Shown: one piece after another, positions 18,052 to 26,562 of the stretch
How the letters are laid out: each line of letters opens with the position of its first letter
How positions within the stretch are numbered: position 1 is the stretch's first letter
Assembly (NCBI GenBank): GCA_902779085.1
Contig: CACYZY010000012.1
Location: 1 to 64,000, forward strand
Origin: an uncultured Bacteroidales bacterium
GTDB lineage: Bacteria; Bacteroidota; Bacteroidia; Bacteroidales; Bacteroidaceae
Length of the DNA stretch: 64,000 nt
Direction of reading: 5' to 3'
Translations under genes and position numbers: made by a program
Notes under the pieces: generated by a model
Databases searched by the model: none
Told to the model about the DNA's origin: nothing
Seen by the model: only the letters and a program-made list of their open reading frames with translations

Positions 18052-21000
18052 TTATTCCACCTCGGGAATTTCTATTTGAGAGCCGTAGCGGTGATACTCA
18101 TTGGCGATTGACTGCTCCTGAATATAGAGTGCCAGTTCGATACGTCCATCCTTTACTGGAGCCGAATGAGCGATGTACTTATCATAGTTGGCAGCAGCCT
18201 CACATACTACGTCCGGCATACGGGATGAGATCACACGCACACGCCCATAGTTCTTGATAGACTCCAAGAAAGCAGCCATATTCTCTTGCTTCTTTTCACC
18301 ATCAAGTTGTTCGAACAACGGATTGCTGACATCCATTGATACGGTGAGCAGTGTGCCAACGGTCTTTGCTGCCAGCTGTACCATCTGCACTTGTTCGAGT
18401 GTTTCATCACCAAACAAGCGGAGTACCATGCCGCCATCCACAGGCAGGTAGCGGAATACATTCTGCTCGCCACGAATCTTCGGCTGGATATTACGTGCGT
18501 GCTTGAACTCTTTCTCGTACCATTCAGCATACGACTGCTTATAATCAGTTGTAGAGCCTGGCTTGTCAGTGATATGCATAAATTGAGCACAATAGTTAGG
18601 ACCACCAGCTTTCAATCCAGGACCAAAAGCGGATAACTTCATGCCGCCAAATGGCTGTCTATTTACAACAGCGCCTGTTATACCTCTATTAATATAAAGG
18701 TTGCCTGCCTTGATATGGTTCTTCCAATACTTCTGCTCCTGTTCATCGAGCGATTGCAGACCAGATGTCAAACCATAATCAAGACTGTTAACCAGATCAA
18801 CTGCCTCCTCCAAAGTATCAAATGGCGTTACTGCCAACAACGGAGCAAACAATTCAGTACGGAAAGTATAAGAATCTGGCTTTACATTTATCTTCACCGT
18901 AGGCTTGAGGATGTACTTCTTCTCATCCACAAACTCGGGAGCAATCAGCCATTTCTCTCCAGGTTCCAACTTACATGCTTTTTCCAGTTTCTCATTGTGG
19001 TTGGTAATCATCGGCCCTACAATATTGCCGGCATTCCAAACGCCACCTACCTTGAGTGAAGAAGCGCAGTCCTTGAGCTTCTCCATAAACTCAGGATCTT
19101 TGTATACAGAGCGTTCCACCAAAAGGATAGAACATGCCGAGCACTTCTGACCTGCATTGCCGAAGGCCGAACGACAAGCGTTCATAATAGCATGGTCGCG
19201 ATCACCCTTAGCAGAAAGAATCATCACGTTCTTACCACCTGTTTCAGCTGACAAAGGTGTTATTGGGTTAGTATGAGCAATACTCTGCGCCGTCTCAGTG
19301 CCACCCGTCAGTATAATGTGCTTAATCACAGGAGAAGAAGTAAGCAATGGCGTAGCCTCCTTATTGGCAATGATCACCTGCAAAGCCTCTTTAGGCACAC
19401 CAGCCTCCCAGAACGCCTTAGCGAAGAGCCAAGCCACAGGAGCAGCAACAGTAGCTGGTTTCAATATACAGGTATTGCCAGATGACAATGCTGCCACCAC
19501 ACCACCGCATGGAATAGCGCATGGGAAGTTCCAAGGTGACAAAACCAATACCGTGCCCTTGGCCTTCATCTCAATGTCGTCCAAAGCAGCATATTTCTTC
19601 ATCGTAGTGGTGTAGAAGCGACAATAGTCGATGCCTTCTGACACTTCCACGTCGGCCTCTTCCACTGTCTTACCTGTAATCGCACACATCGAACCAATCA
19701 AATCGCCACGCATCTGCCCCATGATATTGGCAGCTTTGTACATAATGCGATGACGCTCCTCGATAGTAGTATTCCTCCATCCACCGGCATCTTTCTCTGC
19801 GATATCCAAAATTTGTTCAACCTGTACTTTATTAGCTCGTGACATCTCGCAAACCAACACATCACCCTCCTGACTACGGTCGTAGTAGCTCACCTTATCT
19901 TCATTATATATCAGTTCGTCACCTATTTGCGTAGGCAGTGTGTCACCAGGTTTCCAGTCACCCCATCCTGCCTTTTCATAGTTCATCTTACCAGTAGACT
20001 TCCATTTCGCAAAAATCTTCTCCACCCACTCTTGGTTGCAGAAGCGGTCGAAGTCGGTATCTGGCTCGTTGATCATTTCATCCTGAGGTTCCTGTCCAAT
20101 ATATGGTTTGTTACGATCTTGCGTACGAGTAGGAATATGGGTGATGGTATCCTTCATATTATACGCATTGATAAACTGCTGCTGCAACTCTTTCCACTCT
20201 GGAGTATCTGGCTTCAACGAGAACGAATGTGTCAGGAAATTGTCGGGAGCCGTATTCTCATCCATGCGTCGCACCAAATAAGAGATGGCATTCAGGAAGT
20301 GCTCCTTCTTCACCACTGGCGTATAAAGAATCACGTGGTTACCCAATTTACGTTGAGCTCTCCACACATGGTTGGCCATTCCCTCCAGCATCTCGAAACA
20401 GAAGCAATCCTTAGGAGTATGGTACATCTCTGTCAGCAAGTAAGCATACGAGATGGTAAACAAATTGTGTGAAGCCATGCCGATATGCAATACTTTGGCA
20501 TTCTCTGGTTTCAAGCCTCGTTCAATCAGGTGCAGGTAGTTGGCATCCACCTCAGTCTTGTTAGGACGCACAGGATTTGGCCAGCCACGCAAATCACTGA
20601 CTATATTCTCCATATCGAGGTTACATCCCTTCACGATACGCATCTTGATAGGTGAACCACCAGCCTCAACACGAGCCTTGGCAAATTCCAGCAGTTCACT
20701 TTGGAAATCCCAGGCATCAGGCAAATAAGACTGCACCACGATACCAGCCTCATAGTTCTTAAACTGCGGCAACGACAACACATCCTTAAACAGCTTCATG
20801 GTCAAGTGCGCATCCTTGTACTCCTCCATATCCAGGTTGATGAATTTAGGTCTTGTCACACCCTCCGGATCCGTGTAAGGATAATCGATGGCCGTTTGAT
20901 ACAGCTCCGACATACGGCGTATCAGTTCAGGGAAGCACTCTTTGTAATTCAAGGCATGGGTCTGTGCATAGATACCCGAAATCTTTACAGAGATATAGTT

Positions 21001-21531
21001 GATGTCTGGTTCTTTCAGCGCTTCCAGATAAGAGTAGTAACGTTTGTCTGCCTCACCATCACCTAATACCACTTCACCCAAAAGATTTACGTTCTGACCA
21101 ATATGTTGCTCAAATCGTGTAGCCAAATGCTGTGTCAAATGAGGGCGGGCTGCATCGATGATCACCCTGCTGGTGTCACGACGCAATCGCCACTTGATGA
21201 TGGGCACAGCCACCCAGTTGAACAAAGGTTTGTAAGCAAAGCCTTGGTACATCTTGAAGAGCAAGCGATCGCCAGAACCCAGGAACTTAGGTATTCCGTA
21301 CTGGTCAATCAACTCCTTCACACGCAGAGCCAGTTTCTGGGTGTCACGCACCTGACTGGTCTCGTCAAGCATACGCACCATGAATTTCTTGTCGTTGGGC
21401 GTAGTCACCATCGTACCATACATGTGTTGCTCGTTCTTCTCGGTCTTGGTCAATCCCGAGTAACTCTCGTCGTACAGCTTTCTCATCCATGAGAAAACTT
21501 CATCGACAGTAGGCATTTTCTGTTCGGTCAT
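18052..21531 (-). CDS. putA: Bifunctional proline dehydrogenase / glutamate semialdehyde dehydrogenase
   Basis: The 1159-residue protein has a proline dehydrogenase barrel in its first half ('VNLLGEVVLGDGEADKRY', 'INYISVKISGIYAQTHALNY', 'MRIVKGCNLDMENI') and an aldehyde dehydrogenase in the second ('VLVLSPWNFPCAIPCGG', general-base Glu763 in 'AETGGKN', catalytic Cys797 in 'NAGQKCSAC'). Together they oxidise proline to glutamate with FAD and NAD+, channelling pyrroline-5-carboxylate. No N-terminal ribbon-helix-helix is present, so it is not the autoregulatory E. coli type. About 130 residues after the dehydrogenase form an extra C-terminal domain. It is a monocistronic gene on the minus strand with a -7 motif about 30 bases upstream. 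Confidence 0.92.
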   Translation of the reverse strand: MTEQKMPTVDEVFSWMRKLYDESYSGLTKTEKNEQHMYGTMVTTPNDKKFMVRMLDETSQVRDTQKLALRVKELIDQYGIPKFLGSGDRLLFKMYQGFAYKPLFNWVAVPIIKWRLRRDTSRVIIDAARPHLTQHLATRFEQHIGQNVNLLGEVVLGDGEADKRYYSYLEALKEPDINYISVKISGIYAQTHALNYKECFPELIRRMSELYQTAIDYPYTDPEGVTRPKFINLDMEEYKDAHLTMKLFKDVLSLPQFKNYEAGIVVQSYLPDAWDFQSELLEFAKARVEAGGSPIKMRIVKGCNLDMENIVSDLRGWPNPVRPNKTEVDANYLHLIERGLKPENAKVLHIGMASHNLFTISYAYLLTEMYHTPKDCFCFEMLEGMANHVWRAQRKLGNHVILYTPVVKKEHFLNAISYLVRRMDENTAPDNFLTHSFSLKPDTPEWKELQQQFINAYNMKDTITHIPTRTQDRNKPYIGQEPQDEMINEPDTDFDRFCNQEWVEKIFAKWKSTGKMNYEKAGWGDWKPGDTLPTQIGDELIYNEDKVSYYDRSQEGDVLVCEMSRANKVQVEQILDIAEKDAGGWRNTTIEERHRIMYKAANIMGQMRGDLIGSMCAITGKTVEEADVEVSEGIDYCRFYTTTMKKYAALDDIEMKAKGTVLVLSPWNFPCAIPCGGVVAALSSGNTCILKPATVAAPVAWLFAKAFWEAGVPKEALQVIIANKEATPLLTSSPVIKHIILTGGTETAQSIAHTNPITPLSAETGGKNVMILSAKGDRDHAIMNACRSAFGNAGQKCSACSILLVERSVYKDPEFMEKLKDCASSLKVGGVWNAGNIVGPMITNHNEKLEKACKLEPGEKWLIAPEFVDEKKYILKPTVKINVKPDSYTFRTELFAPLLAVTPFDTLEEAVDLVNSLDYGLTSGLQSLDEQEQKYWKNHIKAGNLYINRGITGAVVNRQPFGGMKLSAFGPGLKAGGPNYCAQFMHITDKPGSTTDYKQSYAEWYEKEFKHARNIQPKIRGEQNVFRYLPVDGGMVLRLFGDETLEQVQMVQLAAKTVGTLLTVSMDVSNPLFEQLDGEKKQENMAAFLESIKNYGRVRVISSRMPDVVCEAAANYDKYIAHSAPVKDGRIELALYIQEQSIANEYHRYGSQIEIPEVE

Positions 21532-21562
21532 AGTATTAGTTTATTTAAGGTTATTCTTATGT

Positions 21563-21570
21563 CAAAGATA
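21563..21570 (-). promoter_or_regulatory. -7 element of putA
   Basis: The minus strand reads TATCTTTG here, 32 bases before the putA ATG; TTTG (21590-21587) is 16 bases upstream, shorter than usual. Confidence 0.55.
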
Positions 21571-21675
21571 AGCAGAATAACCAATACAAACAAGTAAATA
21601 CTTCATATTTTTTGCAACAATATTCAATGCCAACGGCATCTCACCAAGCACCAAGCCTACTAACTGAACAAACAA

Positions 21676-21701
21676 CGGGCAGAGGATGATTCCTCTGCCC
21701 G
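21676..21701. terminator. Hairpin between the M15 gene and putA
   Basis: A perfect stem CGGGCAGAGG/CCTCTGCCCG with loop ATGATT. It lies 12 bases beyond the stop of the minus-strand M15 peptidase gene and would end that operon. Confidence 0.75.
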
Positions 21702-21713
21702 AGTTCTTTTGCA

Positions 21714-22226
21714 CTACATCAGTATAAACCCTATCTTTCGTCGGTTATCCTTGGGCCTTGCAGCAAAGTGCAACCAATAGACGGTATCTCGGCGTTCAAG
21801 GAAAAGTTCGTCGAAATCACGCTTATTGGTGTCCGCCATATCTATTAGGATAGTCATCATGCGCAAGGCATGCTCTATTCCCATGCAGCGGATATCCACT
21901 GCACAGCCTTTCATGTGATTCGAGGTTTCAGAAGGATTTAACCCAGCTTCTTTCATCCTTAACATGACTTGATAAGAACGGAAGCCTTGATTGATGATCA
22001 GCGGCTCCACATCTCTCGAGGTGAAATAATCTTCACTTGGCCGTAACACATACAGGACATTATAGAGGTATCGCAATTCCTCCAGCCAGTTCTCGCAGAG
22101 GGTTATCAGGTTCTCAACGGCCTCTAATGGTGGGTCGTTGTTGTCTTCAGTTTTGAAGCTCGTCTTCGTTAACTCCCCGAGCGTAAAATGCTCGGAGAGG
22201 TTCTTGGTTCTGTCTAACATAATCAT
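21714..22226 (-). CDS. M15-family peptidase-like protein (170 aa)
   Basis: 'LSEHFTLGELTKTSF' at the N-terminus and 'PLIINQGFRS' introduce a peptidase M15A fold. The zinc ligands are visible: His and Asp in 'SNHMKGCAVDIR' and a third His in 'YWLHFA'. Such proteins are D-Ala-D-Ala-type carboxypeptidases or phage-type endolysin-like enzymes. No signal peptide is present. Its start overlaps the VirE stop (ATGA, 22223-22226), so translation is coupled. In Bacteroidales this position beside VirE is normally held by an amidase or M15 protein of a mobile-type module. Confidence 0.8.
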   Translation of the reverse strand: MIMLDRTKNLSEHFTLGELTKTSFKTEDNNDPPLEAVENLITLCENWLEELRYLYNVLYVLRPSEDYFTSRDVEPLIINQGFRSYQVMLRMKEAGLNPSETSNHMKGCAVDIRCMGIEHALRMMTILIDMADTNKRDFDELFLERRDTVYWLHFAARPKDNRRKIGFILM

Positions 22227-24622
22227 AATTTCAATTCTTTAGTGCTCTTCTGAAAACTGCCATCTGCCATCTGTACCACATAATGACGTTTCTTCCAAGT
22301 ACTAACCATATTGCCAGTCTTTTCCGTACCCATTCCCTGCTTTAGTCTCACTCGCTTGGCATCCTCCAGCGTGAACACATCAGGTAACAGTTCCAACAGA
22401 TTCCTTGGTCCGCGAGTGCCAATACGGGCATCATCACCATTGGCAGCTTTCTCAATGTCGGCTCCAAAGAACTGCATTTTGCACCACAGGTCATAATTCA
22501 ACGACCAACGGATAAAGTCCTCAATGTTTCTCTCCCACTTCAGACCATTGGCTACGTAGAGCACACAAGCCTTCAGCCAGGCTATGACGACAGCACGATG
22601 TGACAGGTTCCAATACACTTCACTCTGACTCAAGCGGGCAAACTCGGCACACTCCTGCTGCAGCTTCTTAGCCAGCCTGTAAGCCTGCTGACAGTCAATC
22701 AGTCCACGGGCAGCAACCAGGTTGTCGATATAAGGCTTCAACGCCTCGTCGAATGCAGCATCATATTGGCCATAGATGGGTTGCTCGGCACCAATTTCTG
22801 TTTCTGGTATCGTGCAGAAATTGATTCTGCTGATAGGACCGTCGGTCAGCACTCTATGGAAGAACCTGCGTCCTTTCAGAATAGTAGTGCAGGCATTCCA
22901 ATTGAAACGGCACTCAGGACGGGCCGTCACACTTTGCGTTCCCACACGCGTCTGTCCATACTCTGCTCCTGGGTCGAAAGCCAGGCACATCAACTGGAAA
23001 TGTTGCTTGCCCGTCTGCCCTTTCAGCTGCTCAAACAAATCCAGTTCATTCAGCTTTACATACACAAAGTGACCTTCGGCTTCATCCATTCTTGTTACAA
23101 GGGCTGGCTTCGTCATATCAGGGTCGATGATCTGGATGACCAAACCCTCAGGTCGCAACATCTTGTCCTTATTGGCACCTTTCTTCTGACAATCCTTCTT
23201 CCATTCTGCCTCGCGCCTTTCATTCTCCTTATCTCGGTGCTTGATGTCCGCCATGATACGGCGTATGGGTTCGTCGATGCAGCCCTTGCCGGCACCCGTA
23301 ATGGCCATCAGGCAGTTCATCAGCGTGGCCTCATGCTCCACATTGTCGGTATAGCAGAATCTTACGCCACACAGATGGGTAGCCAATGGCGGGAATATGG
23401 CATGTGCCACAGCGCCCTTATACACCTCTGGCGTGTTGCTGGTAAGCAACTGCACCAGCTTGGGCAGTTTCTGGGGCATTTCAGGCGGTGCTGGGGATTC
23501 CTCAACCGACTCTAAACTCTCAGCGGTTGGTGAGCTTGCCGAACCACCTTTTCCATACAATCGCTGGCTTTGCGTAAACAAAGCCTCCTGGTATTTCAAT
23601 AGGCGTTGATTCGGATTGGTGTAGTTCTTGTAGAAGTCCTCCACCAGCTGCTGTATGTTCCGGTCGTTCCAATGCTCAGGCATCAGCTCCGTCAAGATGC
23701 CGTTCGCTTCGTCCTTGGTCAACAACTGGGTAGCTCCGCTCAGGAACACCTTTACCGTTGTATGCCGTCCGCCCTCATCCAGGAAGTCACTTTCCTCCAG
23801 TCCTTTCTCCTTCATCACACCTTGGGCTATAAAGCGCATACGGTCAGTAACTTTTGAAGATTGAACAGTATCAACAATCAACTCTTCTTTTTGTTTTGCT
23901 TCATTTCCACTTTTCGGAGCAGCTAGGGCAGAGCCAAGCTCGCTTGAGCTATGCCGAGTCGCGACGAAATTGGAGCGAAGCTCAATTATCAAAGGCCTTC
24001 CATCTACATCCAAGCCCCGCTTCAGGTAGGCCTCACGACGCTGTTCCAACTCCTCGTCGCCCATCGGCTGCAGCCACTTCTCAGAGCGATAAATCTCCTC
24101 GTCAATGCCCGTCAGGTAGATGAACCGCTCAGGAGTGATACAACTCTCATCGTAGGGAACACCTATCTCCTCACAGAATGCCTGCTGCGTCTCTGCAATG
24201 GTCAGGCCCACTGGCAACTGTAACCAGATATGCAACTTCTTTCGGGCAGAATAATCCATGCGAAGCACCTTGTCCTGCCAGTCAGAATGTTCATCCTCAA
24301 TCACCTTCTTCGTGTTGGCAATGGCCTTCTCCACCAGTTCCAGGTCATCCACATCCACACAGGTCATAAAGGTGAAAGCCTCGGGTATGATGCCATCCTG
24401 TGCACGGTGGTTATCCTTGAACATGGAGTAGTGCGGGCATACAAAGGGCAGCCAGTCCTTCATCTTCTCCTTACCGCCTCGTATGTCCTTTACCATCTGC
24501 TTGAGCCATTTCTCACGGAGCAGACGGTCCACCTGCTCCGATGTAAAGGGTTCTGCATAGCCGCGGTGATCCTTCCTGGCATCACCAGCATGCTTCGTAT
24601 TTGCTGCTATCATTCCGTTCAT
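22223..24622 (-). CDS. VirE N-terminal domain / DUF3987-like protein (799 aa)
   Basis: Residues about 40-210 match the BT4734-type VirE N-terminal domain ('DWLPFVCPHYSMFKDNHR', 'FTFMTCVDVDD', 'PERFIYLTGIDEEIYRSEKW'). The second part (about 370-780) resembles DUF3987 proteins and has 'CLMAITGAGKGCIDE', a Walker-A-like loop. Primase- or helicase-like roles are suspected for the family but its function is not established. Residues about 213-237 are encoded by a copy of an interspersed repeat, and the rest of the protein is contiguous around it. The gene lies in a minus-strand row with small unknown proteins and ends with the motif 'VVQMADGSF', of which a relic lies at 30984-31030. Confidence 0.8.
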   Translation of the reverse strand: MNGMIAANTKHAGDARKDHRGYAEPFTSEQVDRLLREKWLKQMVKDIRGGKEKMKDWLPFVCPHYSMFKDNHRAQDGIIPEAFTFMTCVDVDDLELVEKAIANTKKVIEDEHSDWQDKVLRMDYSARKKLHIWLQLPVGLTIAETQQAFCEEIGVPYDESCITPERFIYLTGIDEEIYRSEKWLQPMGDEELEQRREAYLKRGLDVDGRPLIIELRSNFVATRHSSSELGSALAAPKSGNEAKQKEELIVDTVQSSKVTDRMRFIAQGVMKEKGLEESDFLDEGGRHTTVKVFLSGATQLLTKDEANGILTELMPEHWNDRNIQQLVEDFYKNYTNPNQRLLKYQEALFTQSQRLYGKGGSASSPTAESLESVEESPAPPEMPQKLPKLVQLLTSNTPEVYKGAVAHAIFPPLATHLCGVRFCYTDNVEHEATLMNCLMAITGAGKGCIDEPIRRIMADIKHRDKENERREAEWKKDCQKKGANKDKMLRPEGLVIQIIDPDMTKPALVTRMDEAEGHFVYVKLNELDLFEQLKGQTGKQHFQLMCLAFDPGAEYGQTRVGTQSVTARPECRFNWNACTTILKGRRFFHRVLTDGPISRINFCTIPETEIGAEQPIYGQYDAAFDEALKPYIDNLVAARGLIDCQQAYRLAKKLQQECAEFARLSQSEVYWNLSHRAVVIAWLKACVLYVANGLKWERNIEDFIRWSLNYDLWCKMQFFGADIEKAANGDDARIGTRGPRNLLELLPDVFTLEDAKRVRLKQGMGTEKTGNMVSTWKKRHYVVQMADGSFQKSTKELKL
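23914..23985. repeat. Interspersed repeat copy inside VirE
   Basis: About 70 bases, read as 'GGAGCAGC...GGCAGAGCCAAGC...CCGAGTCGCGAC', match 31351-31422 at roughly three quarters of positions with a few small gaps. The reverse strand adds the peptide 'ELRSNFVATRHSSSELGS' to VirE without breaking the frame. Confidence 0.6.
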
Positions 24623-24628
24623 AGTCTC

Positions 24629-24982
24629 CTACTTCTGATCGTTCATAAACTTGATTACCTTCACCGACTCCTGCTTTAGCAGTTTGGCAAACTCTGCCCG
24701 CTTTTCATTAGGAAGTACAAACGTGTAACGGTCGTAGCCATCCTTGCCATACGATACCGAGCTGTGCGGCAGCTTCAGCACAGGCTTGCCATGTGTTCTC
24801 GGTCTGCGTACAAAATCGAAGGTGCCATTGCTCAGCATCTGTCCATAGCCACGGCCATGAAAAGGCTTCACCAGTCCAACACGCGGATTGTCAGGCATCA
24901 CCTGCACATAATCCATTCCAGTCTCAGTCATGCTGACAGCCACCAGGGCACTCAGCGTCTTTGTAAATTTCTCTTTAGCCAT
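24629..24982 (-). CDS. Unknown conserved-looking small protein (117 aa)
   Basis: No family was recognised. The protein opens with 'MAKEKFTKTLSALVAVS' and is basic overall, with 'HGRGYGQMLSNGTFDFVRRPR' and 'YDRYTFVLPNEKRAEFAKLL'. No membrane segment or signal is present. It lies 6 bases upstream of VirE on the same strand and could form one transcript with it. Codon use resembles its neighbours. It may be a DNA- or RNA-binding accessory of the VirE module, by position only. Confidence 0.6.
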   Translation of the reverse strand: MAKEKFTKTLSALVAVSMTETGMDYVQVMPDNPRVGLVKPFHGRGYGQMLSNGTFDFVRRPRTHGKPVLKLPHSSVSYGKDGYDRYTFVLPNEKRAEFAKLLKQESVKVIKFMNDQK

Positions 24983-25070
24983 TTTTACTTGAGTTTTTTT
25001 GCGAGAAGAAGTTTAGAATCTTTGGCCATTTACTCGAGAACATCCTCCTCACTTCAACTCAGGTTAATGA

Positions 25071-25415
25071 TTAAATATTGATATAGATGGAGCCATGCTC
25101 CTGTTCAAATTCCGCTCTGATCTCAACTATAGTTTTGGGAGTCACCTGCTCGCCCTGCCCCTTCAGTTCGGATTCTTTCACCCGCACATCCACCAGATGC
25201 ATCAGATACTCCCTGCTCTTCACCTTGCCCAGCGTGAAACTCAGCTTCCTGAGCTGCCTGCTCATCTTCCAACACTCGCACACCCCCAGCGGGTCAACCT
25301 CCTTGTTCAACCTGGTGCAGTGACGCGTCAGTTGCAGTCGCGTCGATTCCTTAAACCTGCATGAGGCGCAGCACTTACCTATCCTCATACCATGTCTGTT
25401 ACCTGTAATTCGCAT
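25071..25415 (-). CDS. Small Cys-rich protein, possible zinc-binding (114 aa)
   Basis: The N-terminal half has clustered cysteines, 'KCCASCRFKE', then 'RHCTRLNKEVDPLGVCECW'. The spacing (CxxC, C, CxC) suggests a zinc or iron-sulfur site of the kind often seen in small proteins from Bacteroidales conjugative or mobile regions. The C-terminal half is charged and helical ('PKTIVEIRAEFEQEHG'). No function can be assigned. It is on the minus strand, 88 bases before the 117-residue gene. Confidence 0.55.
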   Translation of the reverse strand: MRITGNRHGMRIGKCCASCRFKESTRLQLTRHCTRLNKEVDPLGVCECWKMSRQLRKLSFTLGKVKSREYLMHLVDVRVKESELKGQGEQVTPKTIVEIRAEFEQEHGSIYINI

Positions 25416-25479
25416 AACTTTTTCTTTTTTTAGTTCGACTTTTAAGTTTACTGCGACAAAGGTCGGGAGATTAATTCTG

Positions 25480-25502
25480 GTCGAAAGTCGTTTACTTTCG
25501 AC
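25480..25502. repeat. Perfect hairpin at the 3' end of the 185-aa gene
   Basis: GTCGAAAG/CTTTCGAC (25480-25487 with 25495-25502), 7-base loop that contains the stop codon of the next gene (25492-25494). The following sequence is not T-rich, so this is less likely a terminator than an RNA-stability or regulatory hairpin. Confidence 0.5.
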
Positions 25503-26049
25503 TCGTTGAAAAAACGCTCATCAGTGTGGTCAAACGCCTTCGTTGGGCTAGTGTCAAGGCATATTTACACCAGCCTTTCAAGATGTTATTTTTGGTGTTA
25601 ACTCCTTCCAAAGAAAGATGTAGTTTCAGCTGATTTACCTGTTCAACAGGCAGATAGATGCCCTTTACTTGAATGACAAATACGATGGCCGTAACGAAAT
25701 AACGATTCATGGCTCGCTTCTGCTTCATCACCAAACCCGATGCAAAAGCTTCGTCATTTACTATTGCTTCCCAAACCTCTTTAATAAATGGTCGCCATTC
25801 TGGAGTCGAATAGTCATCGATGGCCGCCACATACGACAAAGCCTCTTGCCGACAACGAGCCAGCAGCTCATCGCCAGTAGGTCTCACTGCCTTGCGGAAC
25901 AGTTCTCCCCTATGCCAAAGAGTCAGTACATCTTCGGCAGTCATACCTTTTACAGGCACTATTTCATACGCTTCTCGCAAAACCGTGAAGTAGTTGTGCT
26001 CGGCTCGCAAGTGATAGCTATCTTCAAAATGCACCGGTGCGGGACTCAA
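25492..26049 (-). CDS. Unknown protein of the VirE module (185 aa)
   Basis: The frame opens at TTG 26049 or GTG 26034; no ATG lies upstream before an in-frame stop, so the start is uncertain. The sequence has an amphipathic, mostly helical part ('AEDVLTLWHRGELFRKAVRPTGDELLARC') and a basic C-terminus ('LTLAQRRRLTTLM'). No membrane segment or known motif was recognised. A potential minus-strand promoter at 26354-26385 and a hairpin with U run at 26125-26159 lie upstream. Function unknown. Confidence 0.5.
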   Translation of the reverse strand: MSPAPVHFEDSYHLRAEHNYFTVLREAYEIVPVKGMTAEDVLTLWHRGELFRKAVRPTGDELLARCRQEALSYVAAIDDYSTPEWRPFIKEVWEAIVNDEAFASGLVMKQKRAMNRYFVTAIVFVIQVKGIYLPVEQVNQLKLHLSLEGVNTKNNILKGWCKYALTLAQRRRLTTLMSVFSTSRK

Positions 26050-26124
26050 ACGGGCTTCGCGGTTTATACTTTTTCTTTAATTGTGCTGATGTCGTGATCT
26101 GATTCGATCACCACCTGAGAGGGT

Positions 26125-26159
26125 AAAAAAAACCTCGCATGCCAGTAGGTACACGAGGT
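26125..26159 (-). terminator. Hairpin with U run in the leader of the VirE module
   Basis: On the minus strand the stem ACCTCG/CGAGGT (26159-26154 with 26137-26132) is followed by a run of T (26132-26125). It lies between the promoter near 26385 and the first gene at 26049, so it could attenuate the operon or end a short RNA. Confidence 0.55.
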
Positions 26160-26353
26160 ATAAGGTTTAATCTGCTAACAGAATATCGTAGTTTCGAGCG
26201 AAACGAATATGCGATTTGCCTATTATAGTTATATTCGTAACTGTTTGACAGCTTGTATTTCGATGATACTAACTCATATGTATCAGCAGTTGTTTATAAT
26301 TAAATATTACTTAAATTATTAATAGTCAGCAACATTGCTTCCTTACTGGGCAG

Positions 26354-26385
26354 CGAAGGTACGGATAATTCATGACAGCGCCAAA
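26354..26385 (-). promoter_or_regulatory. Minus-strand promoter flanked by an inverted repeat
   Basis: Minus strand: TTTG (26385-26382), 20 bases, TACCTTCG (26361-26354), one base from the -7 consensus. The -33 box and spacer lie within a perfect 8-base inverted repeat, CGGATAAT (26362-26369) and ATTATCCG (26387-26394), which could bind a dimeric regulator. Confidence 0.5.
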
Positions 26386-26516
26386 CATTATCCGATATTA
26401 TTTTTACAGGGTTCGGCATATGCCAATAGACGCCATATACTTTATTTCACATTCACTGCTGAATATTTATTTATAAAGAGATATATAATTACCCCCAAAA
26501 AATAATTACAAAAATC

Positions 26517-26547
26517 TTTCGTCTTTAAAGCAAAAGCAGTATTTTTG
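26517..26547 (+). promoter_or_regulatory. Promoter of fimbrial operon 2
   Basis: TTTC (26517-26520), 19 bases, TATTTTTG (26540-26547). The first ATG, 26563, is 15 bases downstream. Confidence 0.6.
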
Positions 26548-26562
26548 TGACCTAATTGGTGA

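Noticed and set aside
19927-20472. Plus-strand open frames inside putA
   Set aside because: They are antisense to a clear coding region and low in recognisable protein features.
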